Assembly (NCBI RefSeq): GCF_000317555.1
Contig: NC_019745.1
Coordinates: 1,054,001 to 1,118,000 of the forward strand
Reading direction: 5' to 3'
DNA from: Gloeocapsa sp. PCC 7428
GTDB lineage: Bacteria; Cyanobacteriota; Cyanobacteriia; Cyanobacteriales; Chroococcidiopsidaceae
DNA length: 64,000 bases
Shown here one piece after another: positions 39,928-49,028 of the stretch (positions are counted from its first letter, which is position 1; each line of letters starts with the position of its first letter). The position numbers and the translations under genes were made by a program. Under the pieces are notes generated by a model, which was not told the origin of the DNA, made no database searches, and saw only the letters and a program-made list of their open reading frames with translations.

Positions 39928-40956
39928 TTATGCTGCCGTAACCTGCTCAACAACTGACCAGATCCAGCTTTTCATGATGTAAAGTTGAGTGTCTAAGTCA
40001 ATCTCTTGAAATGAATAATTTGTGCGCCCTGTCTCCTTGAAATCTCTGTTGCACTGGTCAATTTCTGTAAGTGAAGCCTCCGCTAAAGCGGGGCAGATTG
40101 CTAAAGGCATCTCTGAGGCTCCAATGTACTGAGGTTGAAACCTATGCATAACAAAAGCAAGCGAACTACCAGGATTAGGAGCACCTAAACTTTCAAATTT
40201 AGGGATATCTAGCTCAAAAAATCCTGATGACAAAGCGTTTTGAGAAAGTCCAGTTGGATCGTGAGACAATAATGAAATCCAATCTGGTGTTGTATTAGCA
40301 ACTTGACTTGCAACTTGGCTCACCCAAACCGAATTAGAAGTGTTACCTACATAGAAAAATAACCCTGGACTAATACAATGGGCGGAGTGCAGAGAAAAAT
40401 AAGCATCAACTCGGTTGAAACGCTCAATCCATTGGCGAATTGCTACACACTCAAGATAAGTATCTGTTGTGAAATGACCCTCCAAATCTCGTTGATGATT
40501 TAGATTAAGTAGAGCTTGCAAGGTAACAGTTGTGGGTAACTCACTGGCGTTCCGAGACACAAAATCTGGATCTGCCACAGGAACAATACAGAATTGTACT
40601 GTTGGAAGCTTATGACAAACTAAAGTTTGAAGAATGGATATAGCGGTTAGTGGTGCAATAACTTCAGCAGCATGAAGCCCAGCTACAATAACGACTCTAG
40701 GAGATGCCTGTTCATTTCCTACCGTCACTCCATAAATTGATCGCCCCTCACCCGATACACCAATTTCCTCAACATAAGCCCCCAAGGTTTTTGTCTGCTG
40801 AATTAGTGTATCTAGGTGTTTCAGATCAGCCCATTCCATGACACCACCCGTGAACTCCTCTTCAAGAATAGCGACAGAACGCTGATTTGACTTGGTTTTG
40901 TGTTCCGACACAATCTCTAAAGCACTTTTACACAATAGCTTGAGGTGGCATAACAA
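39928..40956 (-). CDS. M14-like zinc carboxypeptidase / deacylase
   Basis: A 342-residue protein of the zinc-carboxypeptidase (M14/succinylglutamate desuccinylase) superfamily. Metal ligands are H95 and E98 in GLHAAEV (HxxE) and H190 in FSLHSAHC. The spacing of about 92 residues to the third ligand is in family range. There is no signal peptide, so it is probably cytoplasmic. The first 39 residues are weakly conserved and the real start could be MEWADLKHL at 40839. The substrate is unknown; other members cut acyl-amino acids, peptides or toxins. It stands alone between a dead Uma2 gene and the divergent TrpB2-like gene. Confidence 0.7.
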   Translation of the reverse strand: MLCHLKLLCKSALEIVSEHKTKSNQRSVAILEEEFTGGVMEWADLKHLDTLIQQTKTLGAYVEEIGVSGEGRSIYGVTVGNEQASPRVVIVAGLHAAEVIAPLTAISILQTLVCHKLPTVQFCIVPVADPDFVSRNASELPTTVTLQALLNLNHQRDLEGHFTTDTYLECVAIRQWIERFNRVDAYFSLHSAHCISPGLFFYVGNTSNSVWVSQVASQVANTTPDWISLLSHDPTGLSQNALSSGFFELDIPKFESLGAPNPGSSLAFVMHRFQPQYIGASEMPLAICPALAEASLTEIDQCNRDFKETGRTNYSFQEIDLDTQLYIMKSWIWSVVEQVTAA

Positions 40957-41117
40957 TGCTTTTTGTTCTTCATCGAAAGTTTTGTTTTCGTCGCACTAAT
41001 CATCAATACACGAGTTAATCTGCCAAAGTGCGATCGCGCTTCACCAAATGTGAAACCTTCTTAGATTATCAAGTGCGTTTCCGGTATAATGTGTGGCTTC
41101 TTACCACAACACCACTA

Positions 41118-42479
41118 ATGGAAACGATTAAATATACACTTACAGAAGACCAAATGCCGACAGCTTGGTACAACATCCAAGCTGATTTACCGACTCCAAT
41201 GCCACCTGTTTTACATCCTGGAACAGGACAGCCAATTACTCCTAGCGATCTTGAACCTTTGTTTCCGAGCGAGTTAATCGTGCAGGAGGTGAGTCAAGAA
41301 CGTTGGATCGAGATTCCTGAACAAGTACAATCAATTTATCGTCAATGGCGACCAACACCACTTTATCGCGCCCGACGTTTAGAACAAGTTCTCGATACTC
41401 CTGCCAAAATTTATTACAAATACGAAGGTGTTAGTCCTGCGGGTAGCCATAAACCGAATACAGCAGTAGCGCAGGCATATTACAACAAACAAGCAGGAGT
41501 CAAACGTTTAACAACCGAAACAGGTGCAGGACAGTGGGGTTCTTCTTTGGCTTTTGCTGGCGCGTTGTTTGGGTTAGAGGTCGTGGTATACATGGTGAAA
41601 GTCAGCTACCGACAAAAACCTTATCGTCGGGCGTTGATGGAAACTTACGGTGCAAAAGTTGTCGCAAGTCCTAGTGAAGAAACAGCAGCAGGCAGAAAAA
41701 TTCTCGCGCAGTATCCTGAAAGCAACGGTAGTTTAGGGATTGCGATTAGTGAAGCTGTGGAAGTCGCTGTACAGGATCAGCAAACGAAATATGCTTTAGG
41801 TAGTGTCCTTAATCACGTCCTACTTCATCAAACTGTGATTGGGTATGAAGCGATCGCACAGTTAGAACAAGCTGGAGACTATCCTGATATTGTTGTTGGC
41901 TGTACAGGCGGTGGTAGTAACTTTGCAGGAATTGCTTTTCCGTTCATCGGGGCAAAGCTACGTGGTGAGCAAAATAATATTAGGTTTATCGCAGTCGAAC
42001 CAGCAGCTTGTCCAACACTCACCAAGGGTAAATACACCTATGATTTTGGTGATACCGCACATCTGACTCCGCTTGTCAAGATGCACACTTTAGGTAATTC
42101 TTTTATGCCTGAAGGCGTTCATGCAGGTGGATTACGATATCATGGCATGGCTCCTTTACTAAGCCATGTTGTCGAGTTAGGGCTAATTGAAACGCGTGCT
42201 GAACCGCAATTGAGTTGTTTCGCAGCGGGACTCACATTTGCGCGGGCTGAGGGTATCCTTCCTGCACCGGAAGCGAATCATGCGGTAAAAGCTGCAATTG
42301 ATGAAGCGTTGCGCTGTAAAGAGGAAGGAACGAGTAAAACTATTTTATTCAATCTCTGCGGTCACGGTCATTTTGATATGCAAGCTTATATGGATTATCA
42401 AGCTGGGTTACTGCGCGATACAGAATACAATGCTGAGGAAGTCGCAATGGCGTTAGCAGGATTACCTGTGTTTAATTAG
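41118..42479 (+). CDS. TrpB2-like tryptophan synthase beta subunit
   Basis: A 453-residue PLP enzyme of the TrpB2 class, which makes tryptophan from indole and serine without a tight TrpA complex. Features are the long N-terminal part typical of TrpB2 ([19 protein letters not shown]), PLP lysine K112 in [26 protein letters not shown], the phosphate loop [11 protein letters not shown], and [11 protein letters not shown] at the C terminus. The frame opens 30 codons earlier, but ATG 41118 matches the family. It may serve as indole salvage beside a normal TrpB encoded elsewhere. Confidence 0.88.
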   Translation: METIKYTLTEDQMPTAWYNIQADLPTPMPPVLHPGTGQPITPSDLEPLFPSELIVQEVSQERWIEIPEQVQSIYRQWRPTPLYRARRLEQVLDTPAKIYYKYEGVSPAGSHKPNTAVAQAYYNKQAGVKRLTTETGAGQWGSSLAFAGALFGLEVVVYMVKVSYRQKPYRRALMETYGAKVVASPSEETAAGRKILAQYPESNGSLGIAISEAVEVAVQDQQTKYALGSVLNHVLLHQTVIGYEAIAQLEQAGDYPDIVVGCTGGGSNFAGIAFPFIGAKLRGEQNNIRFIAVEPAACPTLTKGKYTYDFGDTAHLTPLVKMHTLGNSFMPEGVHAGGLRYHGMAPLLSHVVELGLIETRAEPQLSCFAAGLTFARAEGILPAPEANHAVKAAIDEALRCKEEGTSKTILFNLCGHGHFDMQAYMDYQAGLLRDTEYNAEEVAMALAGLPVFN

Positions 42480-42499
42480 GTGTTGCTGGATAGTCTCTA

Positions 42500-42534
42500 G
42501 CCCCCTAAGTTCCCTACACATGGGGGACTTTGAA
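42500..42534. repeat. Dispersed repeat, copy A
   Basis: GCCCCCTAAGTT and GGGGGACTTTGAA frame the unit. It matches the reverse complement of 42786-42820 over its whole length with several substitutions. The form CCCCTAA...GGGGGACTT is a pattern often met in cyanobacterial intergenic DNA. Confidence 0.65.
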
Positions 42535-42609
42535 AGGTGCGGCTTCTTCGTAATTAAATACTGTGGGTTAGAGGTGACGATCAATACTTCTTCGTATTAA
42601 AAAAGCCTT

Positions 42610-42654
42610 CCGACTGAAGTCGGGGCTACCGAGCGAAGTGTGCATACGCACACT
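42610..42654. repeat. Two-hairpin palindromic repeat, copy 1
   Basis: Hairpin one, CCGACT-GA-AGTCGG, and hairpin two, AGTGTGC-ATAC-GCACACT, are joined by a 13-base linker GGCTACCGAGCGA. The same architecture, with the same linker length, recurs at 56639-56685 in the opposite orientation. This layout matches a class of MITE-like palindromes widespread in cyanobacterial genomes. Confidence 0.75.
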
Positions 42655-42785
42655 AAAACGAAAGAATCTCAGTAATTTTGCTGAAGATGACTTTGTTTAG
42701 ACTTTCTGCATCAATGTTTCGCTTGCTAGCTATAGTGAACATAGGTTTGTCTTATCTTCTCGCTCAACGGCAAGATTAAAAGGAG

Positions 42786-42820
42786 GTTGAAGTCCCCCAG
42801 GTTGGGGGATTTAGGGGTTC
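42786..42820. repeat. Dispersed repeat, copy B (inverted)
   Basis: It contains a perfect hairpin CCCCC-AGGTT-GGGGG followed by ATTTAGGGGTTC. It is the inverted partner of copy A and could also act as a transcription stop for the convergent genes on either side. Confidence 0.65.
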
Positions 42821-42842
42821 TTTGTTTAGCAGCGAACTGATT

Positions 42843-44291
42843 CTATTCCGCAGCAGCAGAAGCTAATTCTTCTTTAGGGTTAGAATCTGTGATACTTGGT
42901 TCGACAACTTCCTCTTCTGGCAAACCAAGCATGGATTTATACAGCTTGATGTAATCTTTGGCAGATGTTGTCCAACTGAAATCTTGGCTCATACCGCGTT
43001 GTTGAAGGACTTGCCAGTAGTCTTTATAGCGGAAGCCTTCCCAAGCGCGTACCATACACGTATAAAGGTCTAACGGTTCGTAACGGTCAAAGCAATAGCC
43101 TGTACCCGTATGATTAATAGGATCGTGGTGCGATACAGTATCAACTAAGCCACCTGTGCGGCGAACAATTGGCACACAGCCATAACGAAGTGCAAGCATT
43201 TGGCTAATTCCGCAAGGTTCAAAGCGACTTGGCATGAGGAAAGCATCACTACCAGCGTAAATGCGTCGTGCTAGGGCATCGTTGTAGAGTAGATACGTTG
43301 CCATGCGACCAGGAAAACGCGATGCCATCTGCCACAATTGGCTTTCGTAAGCGCGATCGCCTGTTCCTAACACGACAAACTGGGCATCGGTATAAGCCAA
43401 GAAGCGATCGAGCGTTTGCAAGATTAAATCAATGCCTTTTTGCTCAACCAACCGCGTAACGATACCAATTAAAAAAGCACCTGAATTGACTTCTAAACCA
43501 ACTTCTTCTTGCAGTGCGACTTTATTTGCCTTGCGCTTGTCTAGAGTTTCAGCAGTAAAAGTTTGCGCAATGTATTTATCGGTTACTGGATCGTAAACTT
43601 CGGTGTCAATGCCGTTAACGATACCAGATAATTTACCACTAATAAACGACAATAAACCTTCTAATTTTTCGCCATACTCAACTGTTTGAATTTGTTGCGC
43701 GTAGGTGGGAGAAACAGTTGTGACGCGATCGGCATATTGTACAGCAGCTGCCATCGTGTTGTGTCCTTGCATATACCACGGACACCAGGTAATTTTCTCT
43801 AAGTACCAGCGCCAAGGTCCTTGATATGCTAAGTTGTGGATTGTAAACACTGTTGAAATATCTGGAGATTGATGCATCCACACAGGAATCATTCCTGTAT
43901 GCCAGTCGTGACAGTGAATAATTTCGGGCTTCCAGTAGTTCCAAGCAAATTCTGCTGCACCGTTGGCAAATAGCGTGAATCTCCAGTCTTCGTCCTCTCC
44001 AGAATAAATGCGACGCGGCCAAAAAGCTGGGTGTCCAAACAAGTACAAGGGGACATCAGTACCAGGAAGGACAGATTCGTAAACTGCGAAGGATTGAAAC
44101 ATCGCATTACCGTACCAAACTGGATCTTTAGGAATCTCCATTTTGTCGGGCAAAAAGCCATAATATGGCATGAATATCCGGACATCATGCCCCATTGCTC
44201 GTAGCACTTTGGGTAAAGCACCAACAACGTCTCCCATTCCACCAACTTTGGCGATGGGGGCTGCTTCTGCGGCAACAAACAGAATTCGCAT
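42843..44291 (-). CDS. glgA: Glycogen synthase
   Basis: Transfers glucose from ADP-glucose to the growing alpha-1,4-glucan. It is a 482-residue GT5 enzyme. The ADP-glucose-binding K-V-G-G motif is at residues 15-18 ([20 protein letters not shown]). Further markers are [22 protein letters not shown] and the C-terminal catalytic [20 protein letters not shown]. The upstream in-frame extension to 44375 is not conserved and is rejected. The C terminus has an acidic tail. Confidence 0.94.
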   Translation of the reverse strand: MRILFVAAEAAPIAKVGGMGDVVGALPKVLRAMGHDVRIFMPYYGFLPDKMEIPKDPVWYGNAMFQSFAVYESVLPGTDVPLYLFGHPAFWPRRIYSGEDEDWRFTLFANGAAEFAWNYWKPEIIHCHDWHTGMIPVWMHQSPDISTVFTIHNLAYQGPWRWYLEKITWCPWYMQGHNTMAAAVQYADRVTTVSPTYAQQIQTVEYGEKLEGLLSFISGKLSGIVNGIDTEVYDPVTDKYIAQTFTAETLDKRKANKVALQEEVGLEVNSGAFLIGIVTRLVEQKGIDLILQTLDRFLAYTDAQFVVLGTGDRAYESQLWQMASRFPGRMATYLLYNDALARRIYAGSDAFLMPSRFEPCGISQMLALRYGCVPIVRRTGGLVDTVSHHDPINHTGTGYCFDRYEPLDLYTCMVRAWEGFRYKDYWQVLQQRGMSQDFSWTTSAKDYIKLYKSMLGLPEEEVVEPSITDSNPKEELASAAAE

Positions 44292-44370
44292 CTTAATTTT
44301 TATGTCCCCTATTTGTATTGCGTCGAAATCATGATAGCGGATGTGAGAGGCGAGTGGGGGAGGCGAGAGA

Positions 44371-44389
44371 GGCAAGGCAATGCCTTGCC
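44371..44389. repeat. Perfect 9-bp palindrome
   Basis: GGCAAGGCA and TGCCTTGCC around a single A lie between hemC and glgA. Palindromes of this form are common dispersed repeats in cyanobacteria. On RNA it cannot fold tightly because the loop is one base, so a DNA-level or mobile-repeat origin is more likely than a terminator. Confidence 0.55.
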
Positions 44390-44419
44390 CGGACTATTTC
44401 CCCTGCATTCAAGCTGAAT

Positions 44420-45400
44420 TCATCCGCGTTGCACGGTTTGGAAAATTTCTTCTAAAATTTCTTGTGCGCCTTGTTGACGTAATCGTTGGGCAAGTTCAGT
44501 TCCCAGTTGTTCGGCGTTACTGGCGCTACCTGTAACGGTGTCTTTGACAAACTTTGTCCCGTCTACGCTAGCAACAATGCCTGTTAGGGTAAGGGTATCG
44601 CCTTCGAGTTGGGTATTGACGCCGATGGGAACTTGACAACCACCTTCGAGAGAACGGAGAAAGGCTCGTTCAGCTAATGTGCGATCGCGTGTGGGTACGT
44701 GTTCAATTGCTTTAATTAATGACAGCACTTCGGTATCATCCGCGCGACATTCGATGCCTAACGCACCTTGTCCGACGGCGTGGAGCGAAACTTCTGCGGG
44801 TAAAACTTGGTGAATGCGATCGCCCATTCCTAAGCGTCTTAACCCTGCTACGGCTAAAATAATTGCGTCATATTCACCTGCATCGAGTTTTGCTAAACGA
44901 GTATTTAAATTGCCTCGGATATCTTTAAAAGTCAGATGTGGAAAGTGATGGCGTAACTGCGCTAAGCGCCGTAAAGAAGACGTACCAACGACAGCGCCTT
45001 CGGGTAATGTATCGATTTGTTTATCTTTATGCTTTTCGTGTACGACTAGTGCATCAGCAGGATCTTCGCGTTCGGTGACAACTCCCAACATTAACCCTTC
45101 CGGTAAGTTTGTCGGTAAGTCTTTGAGCGAATGCACGGCAAAGTCAATTTCATGGCTTTGCATCCCGACTTCAAGTTCTTTAGTAAATAGCCCTTTATCG
45201 CCAATCTTCGCGAGGGCGACATCTAAAATTTTGTCGCCTTGCGTAGACATCGTGTGGACTTCAAAGGTGCGATCAGGAAAGGCTTTTTGTAGTTGTTCTT
45301 GCACCCAGTAAGTTTGTACGAGCGCAAGTTGACTTTTACGCGAACCAATGCGAATTGTGCGTGTTGAAGTGGAAACAGTAGGAGAAGCGTTGGGGGACAT
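44420..45400 (-). CDS. hemC: Porphobilinogen deaminase (hydroxymethylbilane synthase)
   Basis: Assembles four porphobilinogens into hydroxymethylbilane for heme, chlorophyll and bilins. In this 326-residue protein the dipyrromethane cofactor is carried by C255 in [11 protein letters not shown]. Other markers are [24 protein letters not shown] and [13 protein letters not shown]. Length and motifs are standard, with a short Ser/Thr-rich N-terminal extension. Confidence 0.95.
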   Translation of the reverse strand: MSPNASPTVSTSTRTIRIGSRKSQLALVQTYWVQEQLQKAFPDRTFEVHTMSTQGDKILDVALAKIGDKGLFTKELEVGMQSHEIDFAVHSLKDLPTNLPEGLMLGVVTEREDPADALVVHEKHKDKQIDTLPEGAVVGTSSLRRLAQLRHHFPHLTFKDIRGNLNTRLAKLDAGEYDAIILAVAGLRRLGMGDRIHQVLPAEVSLHAVGQGALGIECRADDTEVLSLIKAIEHVPTRDRTLAERAFLRSLEGGCQVPIGVNTQLEGDTLTLTGIVASVDGTKFVKDTVTGSASNAEQLGTELAQRLRQQGAQEILEEIFQTVQRG

Positions 45401-45784
45401 ATAAGCAGTTCAAAATTCAAAATTTAAATGTCTAACAGCGGATTGTGTTGTAGCAGCACAATATTAAATCACTTGATCTAGACTACCGCAGTGCTTGACC
45501 AACAAAAGCAGAAAGGAGAAATCAAGACGCACCACTTCGTAATTTGTAATTATCTCTCTTCGCTGTGTCCTACTCGCTTCCTAGTCCTATAGATATGTCT
45601 AACGTAATTAATACAAGTAAAAATACTGGGCGATCGCTATCAATTTACCGCCTCTATCTCCGCATTTGCACGGTTTTTACACTAATTTTTTAACTGATAC
45701 ATTAAGCTTAGAAAAACACTCTACAGTTGTTGCACGTTTGATAACTCTCAAGCCGCGTAGTTACTCTTTGCCATCTCTATTTTG
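45401..45784. other. Intergenic region between hemC and pentapeptide gene
   Basis: The region lies between divergent genes and holds the promoters of both. A HIP1 octamer is at about 45631. I see no gene or RNA. Confidence 0.3.
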
Positions 45785-46546
45785 ATGAAAGCTTCTAACA
45801 TAGCCATTACTACACTGCTCGTAATTTCTGTCGTACCTCCAGCATCGGCTAATACCGAGCAACTTCAACAACTTCTAGCGACGAAAGAGTGTCAAAACTG
45901 TAATTTGAGCGGTGCTGGCTTGGTTTTGGCGAATCTAGCAGGTGCCGATCTAAGTGGGGCGAATTTAAGTGGGGCGAATCTCAGCCGTGCCAATTTAAGT
46001 GGTGCAAACCTTGTTGGTGCGAACCTTATGGGTGCAAGTTTGTTTGGTGCAAACTTGAGTGGCGCTATTTTGAGTGGTTCGGATTTAAGTGCGGCTGACT
46101 TGCGAGAAACTTTTTTAGTAAATACTAATTTAACTGGTGCGCAGTTAGGTGGAGCAAATTTGCAAGGTGCAGTAGGTATACCACCTCAAATCGGGAATGC
46201 AGAAGATTTTTACGGTTGGGGTGTCGTGCAAGGTAAAAAAGGAGATCCGCAAGGTGCGATCGCGTATTTCAATCAAGCATTAAGTATTAAACCTGATTAT
46301 GCTGCGGCGTATCTCGCAAGAGGTGTGGCGCGTTACCAACTTTACGATCGCCCTGGTGCGCTTGCGGATGCTAAACAAGCCGAAAAACTTTTCTTGACGC
46401 AAGCTAATAACGATGGGTTACAAACCGCACAAATTTTTATTACAGAATTAGAAAATCCTCCAAGCGATTCTGTACCAAAAAGTAAACCAAATTTTATGAA
46501 CTTTCTGGGTGCGGTAGGTTCAGTTTTATTAAGATTTTTATTTTAA
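45785..46546 (+). CDS. Exported pentapeptide-repeat and TPR protein
   Basis: A 253-residue protein. Residues 1-23 form a signal peptide (VISVVPPASA). KECQNC follows, and then an array of about 17 A(D/N)LXX pentapeptide units at about residues 38-125 (e.g. ANLSGANLSRANLSGANL), which should fold as a right-handed quadrilateral beta helix. Residues about 140-205 form one or two TPR-like units (GAIAYFNQALSIKPDYAAAY). It is probably periplasmic or lumenal. The function is unknown; such proteins are abundant in cyanobacteria. The ATG follows directly on a TTG. Confidence 0.8.
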   Translation: MKASNIAITTLLVISVVPPASANTEQLQQLLATKECQNCNLSGAGLVLANLAGADLSGANLSGANLSRANLSGANLVGANLMGASLFGANLSGAILSGSDLSAADLRETFLVNTNLTGAQLGGANLQGAVGIPPQIGNAEDFYGWGVVQGKKGDPQGAIAYFNQALSIKPDYAAAYLARGVARYQLYDRPGALADAKQAEKLFLTQANNDGLQTAQIFITELENPPSDSVPKSKPNFMNFLGAVGSVLLRFLF

Positions 46547-46646
46547 ATATTTTTTGGGTAACGGCTCAAATCATCGGCAGCAGAGGGTTTGAAACGAAGC
46601 AGAAAGCATCTCGGTATGTCCACTGCATTTGAATTGTTATGCTGCG

Positions 46647-46907
46647 CTATAACTTGCCAATCAACTTGTCATACTCTGTATGTGTTCCAATCCAGAACCA
46701 GGAAATACCATTTTCGACTTCAACACCCAAAGCTCAATAACTTAGCCCTGCGCGAACTGACCAATACTTCTTGCCCAACTTCTTGAAATGCAAAGATGGA
46801 TGGGATGAGTCAGCTTTGAGCAACTCGTAGCACTCGTCTGCTGTTCGCTGAACGATTTCGGGTAGAGCGTTGTAGCATTGCCAAAACCGTCGCGTTGTGT
46901 AGTGCAT
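46647..46907 (-). pseudogene. RelE/ParE-family toxin gene with internal stop
   Basis: The first 57 residues from ATG 46907 (MHYTTRRFWQCYNALPEIVQ, then LHFKKLGKKYWSVRAGLSY) are the N-terminal two-thirds of a RelE-like mRNA-interferase toxin. TGA at 46734-46736 then interrupts. The frame continues intact for 28 more codons (ALGVEVENGISWFWIGTHTE and the end KLIGKL) to TAG 46647-46649. TGA stands where related toxins have Arg (GLRYRALG), a one-base CGA to TGA change. The truncated toxin lacks the last strands, so it is probably inactive. Its ATG overlaps the antitoxin stop by one base. Confidence 0.8.
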
Positions 46908-47107
46908 CAAATTTCTCGGCAATGCCCCGCTTCAAACTCAGCGATCGCCTCTTGAGCAAATACCTCTAATTTACCGTCTTCAATATCTTGCTCTATCTGT
47001 TCATCCCAGCGTTCGTAGTCTAAATCAAGGAACCACAGCCTTAACTTCTCGAACTCATTGGATGGCAATGAAAGAATTGCCGCCTCGATTTGCTCAAGGT
47101 TTGACAT
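46907..47107 (-). CDS. Antitoxin of a RelE-type toxin-antitoxin pair
   Basis: A 66-residue acidic protein. The start MSNLEQIEAAILSLPSNEFE and the segment LDYERWDEQIEQDIEDGKLE are typical of antitoxins partnered with RelE/ParE toxins in cyanobacteria. It has no recognisable DNA-binding N terminus, which is common in this subgroup. It precedes the toxin gene and overlaps it as TGATG, implying translational coupling. It appears intact while its toxin carries a nonsense codon. Confidence 0.75.
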   Translation of the reverse strand: MSNLEQIEAAILSLPSNEFEKLRLWFLDLDYERWDEQIEQDIEDGKLEVFAQEAIAEFEAGHCREI

Positions 47108-47485
47108 AACCAGTTGTACCTCTCTGCCCTTGAGGAAATTATAGCTTCACCAAAAAGGGTAGAACACTCTGCCCTTTTGGCTACCAAGTCTTCACTGACA
47201 TCTCTTGAACACCGATAGATAAGATTACGGCTGCGCCCCCATCAAAGACTATCGGCATAACAATTTATTGTACAAAGTTTAGCTGTAGATTCACCCTTTC
47301 GATAGTGAATAAACAAACTCTTTGCTGTAGATTTACCCCAGATGGTTAGATCTACAGCAGGGCTGGTGTGTATCTGCCTTAATTAAGGTGGATCTGCATT
47401 ACAGTTCCGTATATTCGTTCAGGCAGTAACAGTAAAATGACTACAACATAAAGATATATTTTATACAAAAAATAACAACCATCTG
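47108..47485. other. Intergenic region between antitoxin and integrase remnant
   Basis: These 378 bases have no gene. They contain GCTGTAGAT at 47282-47290 and again at 47324-47332, with its inverse at 47350-47358, and the palindrome CCTTAATTAAGG at 47377-47388. The position directly upstream of an integron-type integrase is where an attI site would be expected, but no core site can be assigned. Confidence 0.4.
47324..47358. repeat. 9-bp inverted repeat upstream of integrase remnant
   Basis: GCTGTAGAT and ATCTACAGC flank a 17-base spacer; a third direct copy of GCTGTAGAT lies at 47282-47290. This could be a recombinase or regulator binding site. No independent support. Confidence 0.4.
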
Positions 47486-48240
47486 ATGTTAGAACCTCGT
47501 CCTCGAAAACTGCTCGACCAGGTGCGGGATGCAGTGCGGGTTAAGCATTACTCTTATAGCACTGAGAAGACTTACGTTTACTGGATTCGCCGCTTCATTT
47601 TTCACAACAAACGCCATCCTAACGAGATGGGTACACCAGAAGTCACGCAGTTTCTAACTCACCTAGCTATGACTGAATATGTTGCTGCAACTATCCAGAA
47701 CCAAGCGCTCAATACCATTGTTTTCCTTTATCGTGTCGTCGTGCAACAAGAGTTAGTCGGTATTGATGCAGTGCGGGCAAAGAAATCGCGCTATTTGCCT
47801 ACAGTTTTGACCCCCGATGAAGTACAGCAAGTCATTTCTTATCTATACGGGGTGTACAAGCTGGTGGGTCAACTGCTCTTGTGTGTGTGGGCTACGATTA
47901 AGTGAGGGGTTGCAGTTGCGAGTTAAAGACATTGATTTCGCTCAACAGCAATTAGTGATTCGGGATACGAAGGGCAAAGAGAATCGGGTGACGATGTTAC
48001 CGAACGTGTAATAGAACCGTTACAAACGCATCTTCAGACTGTACGGCAATTACACCAGCAAGACCTTGATCGCGGCTATGGCTCAGTCTATCTTCCGTTT
48101 GCCTTGGAGCGCAAGTACCCTCACGCTGATCGCCTATCACAAGACCCGCGCAGTGGTGTAACACGACGGCATCACCTGCACGAAACGGGAGTCCAACACT
48201 AAATCGTTAAGGCGATAAACGTGTTAATTGACGCCACGAT
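47486..48240 (+). pseudogene. Integron-type tyrosine recombinase (IntI-like), frameshifted
   Basis: The N-terminal SAM-like DNA-binding domain is intact (LLDQVRDAVRVKHYSYSTEK, WIRRFIFHNKRHPNEMGTPE). The frame then shifts at a GTGTGTG run near 47880 into [18 protein letters not shown], which holds the first catalytic Arg. It shifts again near 48004 into [20 protein letters not shown] and [18 protein letters not shown], ending at TAA 48200-48202 with weak similarity up to about 48240. Sequence between the AL-ERKYPHA and DRLS parts is deleted, and the catalytic His-x-x-Arg, the second His and the Tyr are absent. The RRHHLHE segment is typical of integron integrases rather than XerC/D. The gene is dead. 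Confidence 0.8.
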
Positions 48241-48356
48241 GTTGTTGTAGAACCCATATTACTGACATTCTGATCTTGAGCCTACGCATATAAAGTGCTG
48301 ATTGAATTAAGCTTTTATTTATAAATGCATTTTATGTTTACTACCTAATATTTCTT

Positions 48357-48992
48357 ATGGTATCTGCTCAATTGTGGCAAGCAAACCAAGATTTAGCTCA
48401 AGCTTGTCTCGAACATCCGTTTGTCCAAGGTATTGGGAATGGTACGCTGGCGCGACATAAATTTGCATTTTATGTAGGACAAGATGCTTTTTTCTTAGAA
48501 GCTTTTGCCCGTGCTTATAGTATTGCAGCAGCGAAATCACCTGATTGGGAAGGATTTAGTATTTTTCATAATCTAGCCAATGGCGTGTTAGAAGAATTGC
48601 GATTGCACGAAAGTTATGCAGCGGCTTGGGGTGTTAACTTACGCGATGTAGAACCACAGCCTGCAACGCGGCGTTATACTGATTTTTTATTGGCGACTGC
48701 TTGGGGTAGTGATGTTGGGTTGATTGCGGCGGCGATGTCGCCTTGTATGGTTTTGTATGGTTTTTTAGGACAGCAATTAGCACAAAATGGCATTGCTGAA
48801 CATTCTTACAGCGAATGGATTCGGACTTATAGCGGTTCTGAGTTTGATCAACTGGCGGCGCAGTTAGAAAGTTTATGCGATCGCTATACCAGCACAACAC
48901 CTCTAGCACAATCAACATATCGCTACGCTATGTTATGCGAACGCGATTTTTTTCAAGCCGCATGGGAAGAAGGTGTACTAGAGAAACTGTAA
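48357..48992 (+). CDS. tenA: TenA-family aminopyrimidine aminohydrolase (thiaminase II)
   Basis: Recovers the pyrimidine part of thiamine by hydrolysing aminopyrimidines. The 211-residue all-helical protein keeps the catalytic set: D43 (GQDAFFLEAF), C130 (AAAMSPCMVLYGF) and E195 (AMLCERDFFQAAW). This is the TenA_C type with the active Cys. The end is slightly shorter than in Bacillus TenA. No TPP riboswitch is seen upstream. It is followed 36 bases later by murD on the same strand. Confidence 0.9.
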   Translation: MVSAQLWQANQDLAQACLEHPFVQGIGNGTLARHKFAFYVGQDAFFLEAFARAYSIAAAKSPDWEGFSIFHNLANGVLEELRLHESYAAAWGVNLRDVEPQPATRRYTDFLLATAWGSDVGLIAAAMSPCMVLYGFLGQQLAQNGIAEHSYSEWIRTYSGSEFDQLAAQLESLCDRYTSTTPLAQSTYRYAMLCERDFFQAAWEEGVLEKL

Positions 48993-49028
48993 GATAAGGT
49001 TGCTTGAGTTTGGATTACCATTCAATTT

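Larger units (their letters stand above)
42480..42842. other. Repeat-rich intergenic region between trpB2-like and glgA
   Basis: These 363 bases separate convergent genes and hold no ORF that I believe. They carry two inverted copies of a 35-base repeat (42500-42534 and 42786-42820) with a two-hairpin palindromic repeat (42610-42654) between them. Confidence 0.6.

Noticed and set aside
42605-42660. The two-hairpin repeat as a transcription terminator for convergent genes.
   Set aside because: Neither hairpin is followed by a T-run, and the same structure appears inside a leader elsewhere, so a mobile repeat fits better.
44292-44375. An N-terminal extension of GlgA by 28 residues.
   Set aside because: The extension is low in conservation and spans the GGCAAGGCA palindrome on its far side; [12 protein letters not shown] is the universal family start.
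47108-47485. A CRISPR-like or cassette array upstream of the integrase.
   Set aside because: Only three short copies of a 9-mer occur, with unequal spacing and no spacers of constant length.
48241-48356. A TPP riboswitch before tenA.
   Set aside because: No CTGAGA or the matching 3' conserved segment is present in the spacer.
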